DNA of 64,000 nt from a virus: IMG/VR virus record IMGVR_UViG_3300030060_002561, positions 18,726-82,725 of that record, one strand, 5' to 3'. A program made the position numbers and the translations under genes. Below the pieces are notes generated by a model. The model saw nothing but the letters and a program-made list of their open reading frames with translations, made no database searches and had not been told where the DNA came from. Shown here piece by piece: positions 43,279-52,333 of this stretch. The first letter of the stretch is position 1; the number at the start of each line of letters is the position of its first letter.

Positions 43279-44186
43279 GATATTGGGCAATAAGATTTAC
43301 AGATGGAACAGAGAAGACCTTTCGTGCTGATGAAGTAGACCAAATAGAACTACTCAACACGGAGTCGGTTCTGTTCAGTAGAGATACTAGTATCCTCCAA
43401 CCAGAAGACATGCCTACTCAACAGTTGGATAATCCAGTGAGTAACATGAGTAGGACATTGGTATCTAGCGTAGGTAAAACCGGAAATCCACTACACTTCC
43501 ATGAGAGACTAAAGTTTGCTCTTGAAAGAGAAGCAGTAGTTGGAAGTCTAGTCACAATGCCAGATGGTAATGAGTGGCTAGTAGTGAGATGGGTTGATGG
43601 TGTGTTGTACGTTGTTCAGAAAGCAGACGACATCAAGGTGTTTGCACCTGCCGTCTGGTTGAAGAGCAAGAACGTATGGAAGTGGTTTGAGAACAGACCC
43701 AAGAGGGAGAAGCGGAAAGTAAGGTATGCTTCTAACCGAACAACCACTATCATTGATGACTCAACAAGCGACTATCCTTATCCTGTGAAGGGTGAAACAG
43801 ATAGGTCTGGTTGTTGCGCTACACCAAACGCACACATTTGTAAAGACTCTGAGACAATTATGGAACATGGTTTCTGTAAGGGTTGCAAGGTTGAAAATGA
43901 ACGTGGGGAATTAGACGTAGAACTTACTCTTGACAACAGAGACAAGATAAGAATGTCACGCGGATTGAATCCAATAGCACCCGGAACCTATCCGGTATTT
44001 GCAGAGGAACAACTTCTGAGTGTAACACCAGTCTTCAATGAGAACCAATTGGAGTTAGCCGATTCTGCTATCGGTGAGTTGCTAAAGCGAAACTCAAACA
44101 ATGCAGATGAATGGAAGTCTGCTTTCAATGAAGCATATGAAAGTGGAAAGGACATAACGTGGAGAGAAGAAGATGGAACGAATTGA
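43275..44186 (+). CDS. early protein of unknown function, 303 aa
   Basis: The N-terminal 130 residues are beta-rich (YWAIRFTDGTEKTF; GSLVTMPDGNEWLVVRWVDG) and the middle has a Cys/His cluster (GCCATPNAHICKDSE...HGFCKGC, about residues 180-205) that may bind zinc. The C-terminal part is helical. Its ends overlap both neighbours. I do not recognise the family. Confidence 0.6.
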   Translation: MRYWAIRFTDGTEKTFRADEVDQIELLNTESVLFSRDTSILQPEDMPTQQLDNPVSNMSRTLVSSVGKTGNPLHFHERLKFALEREAVVGSLVTMPDGNEWLVVRWVDGVLYVVQKADDIKVFAPAVWLKSKNVWKWFENRPKREKRKVRYASNRTTTIIDDSTSDYPYPVKGETDRSGCCATPNAHICKDSETIMEHGFCKGCKVENERGELDVELTLDNRDKIRMSRGLNPIAPGTYPVFAEEQLLSVTPVFNENQLELADSAIGELLKRNSNNADEWKSAFNEAYESGKDITWREEDGTN

Positions 44187-44373
44187 GAACCATATGGTCG
44201 TAGGGCCAGATGAATTTGATGAAGTAATAACATATGATTGTGAAGTCTGTGGAGATTTAACAGACACGTTTCACAGTTATGAAGGATATTGTAGCATAGG
44301 TTGCTACGAAGAAGGACTAGCAGAGGAAAGAAGACTGCTAGAGAAATATGAAACTTTAATGGAAGAGGAATGA
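44173..44373 (+). CDS. small zinc-binding protein
   Basis: A 66-residue protein with CEVCGDL and, further on, CSIGC, compatible with one zinc site, then an acidic helix. Its first codons include the CATATGG core (44189-44198). It overlaps the previous gene by 14 bases. Confidence 0.55.
   Translation: MERIENHMVVGPDEFDEVITYDCEVCGDLTDTFHSYEGYCSIGCYEEGLAEERRLLEKYETLMEEE
44189..44198. other. isolated ACCATATGGT core within a gene
   Basis: The ten-base core of the control-region palindrome recurs here inside the start of the 44173 gene, without the CAAAG or CTTTG arms. It may be chance or a degenerate site. Confidence 0.3.
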
Positions 44374-44376
44374 AAG

Positions 44377-44616
44377 ATGAATGAAAATGGAAAAACAGTT
44401 GAATTCAGGTTGGTCAACGATGAAGAGTTGCCACCTGTTGTAATAACAATGAATGACGATGATGAGCCAAAGGTAGTAATCAATGCTTATCACAAGATAT
44501 GGTTGTCACTACATCGCAAGACTATCGGTGGATGTGGACAACCACTGTTCGATAAGATAGATGCTATACTAGCAGGATTCCTGACAGAGCAGAGAGACAA
44601 TGAGAGGATGGCTTAG
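44377..44616 (+). CDS. small protein, unknown, 79 aa
   Basis: A 79-residue protein with a strand-rich start (EFRLVNDEELPPVVITMN) and a helical end. The start lies three bases after the previous stop. No recognised family. Confidence 0.5.
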   Translation: MNENGKTVEFRLVNDEELPPVVITMNDDDEPKVVINAYHKIWLSLHRKTIGGCGQPLFDKIDAILAGFLTEQRDNERMA

Positions 44617-44718
44617 ATGCTTTTCTTATTCACGGCAATATGCAATGTGCTTATCGTGATAGGAATGTTCTTTTTGTATGTTGTAATTATGCCACTATTA
44701 CCAGTCATAGGAGGTTGA
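44617..44718 (+). CDS. 33-residue single-pass membrane peptide
   Basis: An ATG directly at the previous stop opens 33 codons, almost all hydrophobic (LFLFTAICNVLIVIGMFFLY), ending VIGG. It fills the gap between the neighbours exactly. A small membrane protein is the likely product. Confidence 0.45.
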   Translation: MLFLFTAICNVLIVIGMFFLYVVIMPLLPVIGG

Positions 44719-44722
44719 TATC

Positions 44723-46039
44723 ATGGATGTAGTATATACTAGAGATGACATCGAAGACGGTGCTACAGAGAAGATAGAAGCCAAGCGTGACTTAGGTGAA
44801 GGTAGATGGGACAGAGTTCTCAAGCAAAAGATGGTTGAGTTGTCTGTTGCCGATAACTATGAAGACGCTAAGAAAGAATGGAAAGCAACTGGTAATGTAT
44901 GGTGGTCATCTAGGTACAACGTTACTGACCCCTATGGGAGAAACGAGGATGCCCCAGATTGGGTTAACAACTCTACCAATGGATGTAATCAATGTCTATG
45001 TGGACACAACATCGTGTATCACTTTGAGATAGCGAATACTGAGAATGGTAACGTAGAGTGTGTTGGTTCAGACCACATCACTTCTTACTTGATTCTGAGA
45101 GAGATATCAGAGTCTACTGGTGTTGACATGGATGCAATTACCGAGAGAATGATTCAGGATTGGATTAACGTTCGTGTGAAGTCTATGATTCAAGATGCAT
45201 GGTGGGCAGAGAACGGAGAAGAGTTTGAAGAGATGTTCGATGAGGTCAAGGAAGCAGACTTGAGAATCAATGTTAGATACCATCCTACCAAGCACTATTG
45301 GGATAGTACACTCAGACAACACAAGCGCGTTAGATATCTTAGGAAGAGAGCAGAGGGTTCTGGCCCTGCGCGAAGAAGAGAAATGGCTTCGATTGTATGG
45401 AGATGGAACCATCCAGAGAATGCTAGGAATCAACAGACTACCAGAGGATATCCTAACGAGAGACTATGGTTGGACATGAACAGGTTCTCTTCTCTGATTG
45501 AGGAACATCTTGAGGACATAGAGAAGAAGGACATGACCAAGCAACAGAGAATCGAATGGTTGGAGAACTTCGATGCTGAGTTTGATGCCAAGATGGAAGC
45601 ACAGGGAATGGTGGAAACAAGATTCACTACTAACTGTAAGCGATTTGGTATCCCACTATTCAGTTGGCAAGATGCTCCGACTGCTTGGGACAAGTCCTTC
45701 TTGAAGAAGATGTACTATGCTATCCGAGATAGTGGCGATGAACCTAAACTCGGAAAGTCAGACATCGACAGATTGGAGAAGACATTGGATATGATGTCCA
45801 ATCTAGCAACCAAAGAGCAGAAGGATGTGATTAGTAACTATAGGTCACAACTAGTCGAGGCTAGAAGAACCGACTACGTTCCTAAGTTTCCATACCAGAT
45901 GAAACCGGACATGACATCCGATGAAGCAGAACAACAAATCTCCACTTTGAGGGACATCTTGGATAGCGTTAGGGCTATGCAAGAGATAAAACTTGAAAGG
46001 GAGATAGAGAGTCGTCAACTTACTGACGGAGGCGAATGA
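44723..46039 (+). CDS. early protein, unknown, 438 aa, Cys-rich segment
   Basis: A 438-residue charged protein. Around residues 88-118 it has NGCNQCLCGHN and ECVGSDHI, a probable zinc site. The rest is largely helical with many Trp, Arg and Glu residues. An AGGAGG lies before the start codon. No known family. Confidence 0.6.
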   Translation: MDVVYTRDDIEDGATEKIEAKRDLGEGRWDRVLKQKMVELSVADNYEDAKKEWKATGNVWWSSRYNVTDPYGRNEDAPDWVNNSTNGCNQCLCGHNIVYHFEIANTENGNVECVGSDHITSYLILREISESTGVDMDAITERMIQDWINVRVKSMIQDAWWAENGEEFEEMFDEVKEADLRINVRYHPTKHYWDSTLRQHKRVRYLRKRAEGSGPARRREMASIVWRWNHPENARNQQTTRGYPNERLWLDMNRFSSLIEEHLEDIEKKDMTKQQRIEWLENFDAEFDAKMEAQGMVETRFTTNCKRFGIPLFSWQDAPTAWDKSFLKKMYYAIRDSGDEPKLGKSDIDRLEKTLDMMSNLATKEQKDVISNYRSQLVEARRTDYVPKFPYQMKPDMTSDEAEQQISTLRDILDSVRAMQEIKLEREIESRQLTDGGE

Positions 46040-46287
46040 AAATGAGCAAGAAAAACGAAAAGAAAAATGAAGATAAGAAGGCCGAAGACGAGACTGAGAT
46101 GGCATTGCAACAGATGGCCGCGAACAACCAACAACTACAGGGGACCGCGCAGAATCTAGCAAACCAACTACAACAGTACATGGCACTCTGCTCGCATTAT
46201 GAGCAGACCATTAACGTCTTAACCGGAAGAGTCCAAGAACTGAAGGGACAGATAGCGAACATGTCCCAACAGGGACAACAAGAATGA
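46036..46287 (+). CDS. small coiled-coil protein
   Basis: An 83-residue protein: a Lys/Glu-rich start, then a heptad-like helix rich in Gln, Asn and Ala (QLQGTAQNLANQLQQYMALC). It could start at 46042 as well. Overlaps the previous gene. It resembles small coiled-coil adaptor proteins, function unknown. Confidence 0.5.
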   Translation: MKMSKKNEKKNEDKKAEDETEMALQQMAANNQQLQGTAQNLANQLQQYMALCSHYEQTINVLTGRVQELKGQIANMSQQGQQE

Positions 46288-46309
46288 AAATGAAAGGAGG
46301 TAATGAATT

Positions 46310-46516
46310 ATGGTAAAATTGACTATAATGAATGAAACCGGACATACCGAGATGGTTGCATCAGCCGCCGAGGTCATCGAACAGATAACGGACCACCCAA
46401 CACACTGGGTATTCGTTGACGGTGAGATGGTCACGCGCGAAACTGTTGATACCGTCAATTGGGAGAGCGTAGAGAACGTCACGCTTGCACCTGCGGTTGT
46501 CGGTGGAATTCGCTGA
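46310..46516 (+). CDS. candidate ubiquitin-like (ThiS/SAMP-type) protein
   Basis: A 68-residue protein whose strand order and C-terminal part fit a beta-grasp protein of the ThiS/MoaD/SAMP kind. WVFVDGEMVTRETVDTV resembles the ThiS segment with an aliphatic strand, N/D-G, x-x-V-x-R. The end is VTLAPAVVGGIR, a Gly-Gly followed by only two residues. Ubiquitin-like modifiers end in Gly-Gly or are trimmed to it by a JAMM-type protease. Early genes downstream encode an E1-like enzyme (51510-52094) and a JAMM protease (52573-53055). The call is inference from sequence pattern and context; the fold could be tested by structure prediction. Confidence 0.5.
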   Translation: MVKLTIMNETGHTEMVASAAEVIEQITDHPTHWVFVDGEMVTRETVDTVNWESVENVTLAPAVVGGIR

Positions 46517-46694
46517 ACAAGGTAGGTTAAGCCCTACAATCAAGAGTAATCTTGGTCGGAAAAACGCAAGCCGCTTCTGGGTATTATATTCATTAGCGGT
46601 AATTACTAAGTAGTGCATTTCGCACCCTTAGTCTCCCAGCAACGAGTGGTTGCCGTGTAGGTGGAATGCCTACTACTTAAGGGGGTTTTAGATA
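46517..46694 (+). promoter_or_regulatory. structured leader before the class II ribonucleotide reductase gene
   Basis: The 178 bases before the reductase gene fold readily by eye: GTAGG/CCTAC (46522), CAAGA-GTAA-TCTTG with a GNRA-type loop (46541-46554), CTAAG..CTTAG enclosing GTGC..GCAC (46606-46631), GCAAC/GTTGC (46639-46653) and GTAGG/CCTAC (46657-46673). GCCGCT (46570) pairs with AGCGGT (46595), and CTGGG (46577) with CCCAG (46635). The last two interlock as a pseudoknot. A conserved RNA motif upstream of nrdJ genes has been described from metagenomes; whether this is it needs a covariance search. The cobalamin box is not obvious. Confidence 0.55.
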
Positions 46695-48587
46695 ATGCAA
46701 AATAAATTAGAAATAGAACAACAAATGATGAGCGATTTGATTGTACCTACAAAATATGCTAGGTATGATTGGGAGTTGGGAAGGAGAGAGACACTCGATG
46801 AAATAATCACAAGGAACATGAACATGCACCTTGACAAATTCAAAGGGAACGAAACTGTCTGTACCAAGATTGTAAAGGTATACAATGACTATGTGAAGAC
46901 GTTGAAGGTATCACCTTCTATGCGTTCCTACCAATTTGCAGGAGATGCTATTCTACGTTCACCTAACAGAATCTACAACTGTTCATTCATGAACATTACA
47001 GATATTAGGTGCTTCGGGGAAGCAATGTTCCTACTACTAGGTGGGACTGGTGTAGGCTATTCAGTGCAGAAGCATCACATAGCACAACTACCACAAGTCA
47101 TGAAGCCTAACCCAGATAGAACCTACAGACATCTGATAGGTGATTCACAAGAAGGATGGGCAGAAGCAATCAACGTACTCTTTGAGTCTTATACTGGTAA
47201 GAGAAGCACTACACCTCGCTTCGACTACTCAGATATCAGACCGAAGGGAGCGTTACTCAAGACTAGTGGTGGCAAGGCTCCCGGCCCGACACCATTGAGA
47301 AACTGCCTCACTATCATAGAAGGCATGTTGATTGACAAGGAGAATTTCACACAACTCAGACCAATAGAAGTACATGACATGCTATGCAGAATTGCAGAGG
47401 CCGTACTATCTGGTGGTATCAGAAGGTCAGCGATGATTTCACTATTCAGTGCAGATGACAGAGAGATGTTGACTGCGAAGACGGTGACTACATACGAGAG
47501 CCATCCATATAGGAAACATGCTAACAACTCTGCGGTTCTAGTTAGGAACAGAGTAACCAAGAAATTCTATGATTCCTTGTGGGAGATAATACAGGCAAAT
47601 GGTGGACATGAGCCGGGTTTCTACTTCACTAACGATAAGGAATGGGGGACCAATCCTTGTGCAGAAATTGGATTACGGGACATGCAGTTCTGTAACTTGA
47701 CTACCTGTAACGTATCAGATGTAGAATCACAAGAGGAATTGAATGCTAGAGTAGAAGCGGCGGCGTTCCTAGGAACATTGCAAGCGACCTACACAGACTT
47801 TCACTTCCTACGTCAAGGATGGAAGAAGACTACTGAGAAGGATGCACTACTTGGTGTATCTATGACTGGTATTGCCAATGGTAAGTTGGATGACTTAGAC
47901 TTGAATGAAGCAGTCGATGTCGTCAAGATGGTGAACAGGGATTGGGCAGAGAAACTAGGCATCAATCCTGCCGCCAGACTTACCTGTGTCAAACCAGAAG
48001 GAACTGCTAGTCTGGTATTCGGAACATCATCGGGGATTCACCCTTGGTGGTCTGACTACTTCATTAGGACTATCAGATATAACAAAGAGGAACCTATCGC
48101 CCAATATCTAATGGAGAACATTCCAGATTTGATAGAAGACGATAGATGGGAAGAAGGCAACATAGTAGTCTTCGTTCCTCAGAAAGCACCAGAAGGTGCA
48201 GTCACTCGCTCGGAGTCTGCTATAGACTTCTTAGAGAGAGTGAAGCATGTGACAGAGAATTGGGTGAAGCCCGGTCACATAGACGGAATGAATACTCACA
48301 ACGTTTCAGCAACAGTTAACGTTCGTGAGAATGAATGGGATTTGGTGAGAGATTGGATGTGGATAAACAGAGATTCCTACAATGGGCTTTCTCTACTACC
48401 TTTCAGTTTCGATGTTGAGGATGGTATAGAAATGCAGATGCCCAACACGGCATGTGACAAGGAGACTTTTGAGAAGTACCTACCACTACTAAAGAAGTTA
48501 GACACCTCGCAGATAATGGAGGATGACGACAACACTCAACTTCAAGGTGAACTCGCATGTTCTGGGGGAACGTGTGAGATACTGTGA
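46695..48587 (+). CDS. nrdJ: adenosylcobalamin-dependent (class II) ribonucleotide reductase
   Basis: The 630-residue enzyme makes deoxyribonucleotides. Cys96 in NCSF, NPCAEI (Cys322, Glu324) and Cys333 fit the active site. The Cys322-Glu324-Cys333 spacing equals that of the Lactobacillus monomeric class II enzyme (408-410-419), and the C-terminal pair Cys622/Cys627 has the same spacing as its 731/736. PEGTASLVFGTSSGIHPWW is typical for class II. It needs cobalamin, presumably from the host. It is preceded by a long structured leader. No class I partner genes are present. Confidence 0.92.
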   Translation: MQNKLEIEQQMMSDLIVPTKYARYDWELGRRETLDEIITRNMNMHLDKFKGNETVCTKIVKVYNDYVKTLKVSPSMRSYQFAGDAILRSPNRIYNCSFMNITDIRCFGEAMFLLLGGTGVGYSVQKHHIAQLPQVMKPNPDRTYRHLIGDSQEGWAEAINVLFESYTGKRSTTPRFDYSDIRPKGALLKTSGGKAPGPTPLRNCLTIIEGMLIDKENFTQLRPIEVHDMLCRIAEAVLSGGIRRSAMISLFSADDREMLTAKTVTTYESHPYRKHANNSAVLVRNRVTKKFYDSLWEIIQANGGHEPGFYFTNDKEWGTNPCAEIGLRDMQFCNLTTCNVSDVESQEELNARVEAAAFLGTLQATYTDFHFLRQGWKKTTEKDALLGVSMTGIANGKLDDLDLNEAVDVVKMVNRDWAEKLGINPAARLTCVKPEGTASLVFGTSSGIHPWWSDYFIRTIRYNKEEPIAQYLMENIPDLIEDDRWEEGNIVVFVPQKAPEGAVTRSESAIDFLERVKHVTENWVKPGHIDGMNTHNVSATVNVRENEWDLVRDWMWINRDSYNGLSLLPFSFDVEDGIEMQMPNTACDKETFEKYLPLLKKLDTSQIMEDDDNTQLQGELACSGGTCEIL

Positions 48588-48913
48588 GATTCCAAATCAC
48601 CCGTAAGTTAGGTCATTACTTTGACGTAAACGAGATTGATTTCATCAGAGATGAGATAATCCGTATATGTCCAGACAATGCGAGTAAGGCTTACGTTGAC
48701 CAAGCGATAGAAGTTGCCAAGAGTGGTAACATGTCTAAAGCAAGGTTGAACAGAATACTAGGACATCAATTACATCGTAGTTGTAAGAAGATGTTCGACA
48801 CCTATCCGGGTGAAGCAATAAAGGAATTATACAATAGAAAACAATACTACATTAAAAATTATGGAGAGAATGAATATGAAAATAAAATTAGGAATACCCT
48901 CGATTGGAGATAG
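48584..48913 (+). CDS. small helical protein downstream of nrdJ, unknown
   Basis: A 109-residue protein overlapping the reductase stop by 4 bases (GTG or ATG start region), rich in Asn, Tyr, Lys and Arg, helical throughout. It overlaps the next gene by about 50 bases. A nucleotide metabolism role is only suggested by its neighbour. Confidence 0.5.
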   Translation: MRFQITRKLGHYFDVNEIDFIRDEIIRICPDNASKAYVDQAIEVAKSGNMSKARLNRILGHQLHRSCKKMFDTYPGEAIKELYNRKQYYIKNYGENEYENKIRNTLDWR

Positions 48914-50552
48914 AAGAGCAGGTCGCGGCACAGAATACATGCACACATCGTTCTTGTTCAACACGAACAACAAGTTACTGATGAAGCAGTTGTATGGCTC
49001 TAACCGCAACAGAATATTTTTGTCACATGACGGTTCATGGTTTGAAGAAAGAATAAAGAAACTTGACATATCTATGTCAGTCTTTGAAGAAGACATGCCA
49101 GTAATATATGTTAAAGGAAGGAAAGAGTATCTTCGCCAAGATAATGAGAAAGACTGGTACTACTATTCACCTAATTCTTTCACAAAGAGCATGAACAAGT
49201 TTGGTGAGAGAGAGATTAACGTACCGAGAGTCCTTGGTATAGGTCAGCACCACAGTGAAGACCCACTATTGTTTGAAGTGGCGAAGACTGTTGAGCAATA
49301 TCTGTTTGGTCCGACTAAGAAGCAGTACAATCTGCTTGGTGCTGATGATAAGAACTACAGGCACTATCTGGGTTGGAAGTTTCCAGATGGAGAAGTCACA
49401 CTTACTATTCAGAGGAAGAAGTCTTCGTTCTACGTTGACCACACTAGGATGTTAAAGAAGGATGCAATCTATGCAGTAGCCAAGATTCTGATGAGAGCAG
49501 TCTATTGCAGAAGTGCAGAGGTCTTGGAAGAATACATCATCAAGGTCACAGAGACACCACACAATGTTCTCTATGCTATTGAGAACAGGAGTCCTTACTT
49601 CTTCTATGAGATGGGCAGGAAGCAGGAAGTGATGCTCAATACCAAGAGCATTGGTTTGAAAGAAGTAGCCATTGAGATATCAGAAGATATCTGGGCAGGA
49701 ATAACCACGAAGGAATGGAACCAATTCTTGAATGTGTATAGGCATGGTGCTAAGAGAAGCAAGAGATGGCTAGGTATTACTCCTAGAGATTTGTGGATTG
49801 AGTTATTCACAGAAGACAAGAGTAAGGATTCGGAAGGTAAGTATCTATTCCCATCAGAGCCTACATCTGGGCAAGAGAAGATGATGCTCGCATGGCTAAA
49901 GCAGAACAGGAAACATGCTATGGTAGAAGACAGAGCAACTCAACTACTGAGAGGACTAGATGCAGAGTACCCACAACTAACCTATGTCAACTGGCCCGGT
50001 ATCGAAGACCAAGCAATTCATGTCAAGGGAAGAGTAAGAGATTGGGTCATTACTGGTAGAGGTGGTATGAAGGTAGGTCATCAGAACGTTTCGACATACT
50101 GTATAAATTCTAACGAGAAGAACATGTCAAGTTCAAGATTGAAGTTCCGAGGTAGGGAGATTAGCCATAGCATTTGCATAGATAACCTACACAACAACTC
50201 AAGCGTAGGTGACCAGATTGCGGCTAGGGCAATGGTGCTTCTGAATGACGAGTCTGCTTCTCACAGAGTATACACGATTCACGGATATGTCAGAGATAGA
50301 GCAACCGATGAGGTATTGGTTAATCAGCCTAGGATACCTGCTAACGAGTTGATGTCTATTCACTATAGCAAGCAGAAGAAGCGAAGGCAAACCAAGGAAG
50401 CGAATGAGGCTCAGAAGAAGGCCAAAGCAGAGAAGGAAGCCGCAGAACAACTTCAACGGGACTTAGAGGAAAGGAGACTACAACGCGAACGTGAAGATGC
50501 TAGGAGAGCCAGAAGGAGAGAAAGGCGAGCGAGAAGGAGGGCGGTACAATGA
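48861..50552 (+). CDS. large early protein with basic C-terminal helix, unknown
   Basis: A 563-residue protein; starts at 48861, or more likely at one of the next in-frame ATG codons (48870, 48876). The N-terminal 450 residues are mixed alpha/beta with many aromatic residues. The last 90 residues are a long, very basic helix (KKAKAEKEAAEQLQRDLEERR, then repeated Arg pairs). No catalytic motif recognised. The gene stands between the reductase and the TFB, and it may act with the transcription genes. Confidence 0.55.
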   Translation: MERMNMKIKLGIPSIGDRRAGRGTEYMHTSFLFNTNNKLLMKQLYGSNRNRIFLSHDGSWFEERIKKLDISMSVFEEDMPVIYVKGRKEYLRQDNEKDWYYYSPNSFTKSMNKFGEREINVPRVLGIGQHHSEDPLLFEVAKTVEQYLFGPTKKQYNLLGADDKNYRHYLGWKFPDGEVTLTIQRKKSSFYVDHTRMLKKDAIYAVAKILMRAVYCRSAEVLEEYIIKVTETPHNVLYAIENRSPYFFYEMGRKQEVMLNTKSIGLKEVAIEISEDIWAGITTKEWNQFLNVYRHGAKRSKRWLGITPRDLWIELFTEDKSKDSEGKYLFPSEPTSGQEKMMLAWLKQNRKHAMVEDRATQLLRGLDAEYPQLTYVNWPGIEDQAIHVKGRVRDWVITGRGGMKVGHQNVSTYCINSNEKNMSSSRLKFRGREISHSICIDNLHNNSSVGDQIAARAMVLLNDESASHRVYTIHGYVRDRATDEVLVNQPRIPANELMSIHYSKQKKRRQTKEANEAQKKAKAEKEAAEQLQRDLEERRLQREREDARRARRRERRARRRAVQ

Positions 50553-51523
50553 AGTGTGAACTGTGTAAGTCTCGCAACCTAGTATTCAACGAAGCACTTG
50601 GCGAGAATGTATGCTCAGAGTGTGGGTATGTCAACGTGACTGCTCCCTTTGAGAAGCACGTTCTCGTCAAGTGGGATGATAGTGGTCAACCTAACAAGAG
50701 TCCAGACAAAGGACATCTAGGTTCTTTCATCGCTAAGAGTGAGGCGTTTGTAAACAAGAAGTTTCACCTTTGGCAACAGAATGTAAGAACAGAGACTTGG
50801 GCGGCACACAAAAGAAAAGCCGCAACGAAAGAAGTTGATACCAAGATGATGATGTATCTATCTGAGTATGGTGCGTCTAAGGATTTGAAGGAAAGCGCGA
50901 AGGCGTATTATCTGGCTATGTTCAAAGACGACTATCTCAGAGGATACTCAAACGAACGTAAAGCGGCAGGTGTGACTTTCTTTGTATTGAAAGAGGCAGG
51001 TATCATAACTAGCCTAGACAAACATGCTAGGATTACTAGAGTGGACAAGAGATATCTCTCTAAGATTGCTAAGAAAATAGCAAAATATGCAAGGAAGTCA
51101 TACGTGTTTGCTAAAGAAACACCACAAGAATCAGTAGATTCTTTGCTTGGAAACATGAAAAACGTAACAGAATCGCAGAGAAATGCGGCTTTTTTGTTCA
51201 TAGAATATGTTTCTAGGGTCTATGAAGACCTAAATATGCGACTATCTAACAATAGAATAGGAGCAGGTGTTTGGATTGCTACTAAAATGATAAGCGAACC
51301 AATTACACAAACAGACATAGTGAAGTATTGGCTATGTTCTGATTACGGCATTAGGAATAATGCTAAGGAAATGTGCGAATTATTGTCAATAGACAAAGCA
51401 AGTTTATCTTGTTATGACATAGAAGACGTAGTTAAAGGAATAAGAGTGAGGAATGAAAATGAAAATGGAAAGAAAAACAGTGAAAGAAACAAGAACGAGG
51501 TGCTTCTGAATGAGGCATCGTAA
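50549..51523 (+). CDS. TFIIB-like transcription factor (TFB)
   Basis: A 324-residue protein. The N terminus has CELC (Cys3, Cys6) and CSEC (Cys22, Cys25), the zinc ribbon that recruits RNA polymerase in TFB. The rest is helical and fits two cyclin-like repeats (around residues 100-195 and 205-300, with NERKAAGVTFFVLKEAG and NNRIGAGVWIATKMIS). The repeats are the DNA- and TBP-binding part. A virus-encoded TFB would allow the virus to direct the host polymerase to its own promoters, such as the palindromic elements near 36-40 kb. It lacks a DNA polymerase or RNA polymerase companion in this window. The divergence of the cyclin part is notable. Confidence 0.8.
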   Translation: MKCELCKSRNLVFNEALGENVCSECGYVNVTAPFEKHVLVKWDDSGQPNKSPDKGHLGSFIAKSEAFVNKKFHLWQQNVRTETWAAHKRKAATKEVDTKMMMYLSEYGASKDLKESAKAYYLAMFKDDYLRGYSNERKAAGVTFFVLKEAGIITSLDKHARITRVDKRYLSKIAKKIAKYARKSYVFAKETPQESVDSLLGNMKNVTESQRNAAFLFIEYVSRVYEDLNMRLSNNRIGAGVWIATKMISEPITQTDIVKYWLCSDYGIRNNAKEMCELLSIDKASLSCYDIEDVVKGIRVRNENENGKKNSERNKNEVLLNEAS

Positions 51524-52094
51524 GGTACTATTGATTGGGGCAGGTGGAATAGGTAGTTATCTAATTCCAATACTGAACAGACTTGGTGTGTATCAGGTTA
51601 CTGCCTTTGACGATGATAAGGTTGAGCAGAAGAATCTGCGGTATCAGAACTTTAGCGCAGATGACCTAGGGGAACTCAAGGTCTATTGCTTCTCTTCTGA
51701 TATGGGTGGTATGTATGAAGCACAACCATATCTTGTTCTAACAGAGAAGCAGTTGAAGGGATATGACTTGGTTATCTGTTGTGCAGATAATCTAGCAGTA
51801 AGAAGAATGCTATATCGTCAAGGCCACGGCGATGATGCTAAAGTCAAGTGGCTTGATTTGAGAGCGCAAGGTCGCAATGCGGCTTTGATTTCTTACAAGG
51901 TGGATAAGAACTTCCAAGATACATTGTTGAATGGGCCAGAGGGTTCTTTCTCCTGCCAAGGCGGAGATTGGGATGGTACTGGTAAGGAAGTAAACTGTAT
52001 GCACATGCTGATTGCAGGATATGCCGCACAATGGATTCAGAAGTGGTTCAATGACCACGATGATGTTGTTGACAAGGTGGTGCTAAATGTATGA
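51510..52094 (+). CDS. ThiF/E1-like adenylating enzyme
   Basis: A 194-residue protein with a Rossmann-type GAGGIGS (residues 10-16), the acidic cluster D34-D36 and the following KVEQKNLRYQNF segment, typical of E1/ThiF/MoeB enzymes that adenylate the C terminus of a ubiquitin-like protein. A DLVICCADN strand corresponds to the ThiF D-x-x-D segment. Cys149 (SFSCQG) is a candidate thioester Cys. The zinc-binding Cys quartet of ThiF is not evident, so the enzyme is minimal. It overlaps the TFB gene end and is followed by a zinc-ribbon gene and a JAMM gene. Confidence 0.8.
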   Translation: MRHRKVLLIGAGGIGSYLIPILNRLGVYQVTAFDDDKVEQKNLRYQNFSADDLGELKVYCFSSDMGGMYEAQPYLVLTEKQLKGYDLVICCADNLAVRRMLYRQGHGDDAKVKWLDLRAQGRNAALISYKVDKNFQDTLLNGPEGSFSCQGGDWDGTGKEVNCMHMLIAGYAAQWIQKWFNDHDDVVDKVVLNV

Positions 52095-52333
52095 AGTTCG
52101 CAAGTGATTATTGGACATGCAAGTGTGGTGACCCTATGGTATGGACACTAGACATCGGAACACCAATTGCATTGGTACAGAACCAACCACGGATACCCGT
52201 ACTGTATGTTTATGGGTGTCAGTCTTGTGGCTACCAAAAGAATGTACGATTGATGATAATCAATCCTGCTACGCAGAATGTAGTAGATGAGATATCAATG
52301 ATAGAAGACACTATGAAAACAGGAGATGAATGA
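52091..52333 (+). CDS. small zinc-ribbon protein
   Basis: An 80-residue protein with CKCGD and, about 30 residues on, CQSCGYQ, a zinc ribbon. It overlaps the E1-like gene by 4 bases and lies between it and the JAMM gene. Possible adaptor for the E1-like enzyme. Confidence 0.55.
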   Translation: MKFASDYWTCKCGDPMVWTLDIGTPIALVQNQPRIPVLYVYGCQSCGYQKNVRLMIINPATQNVVDEISMIEDTMKTGDE

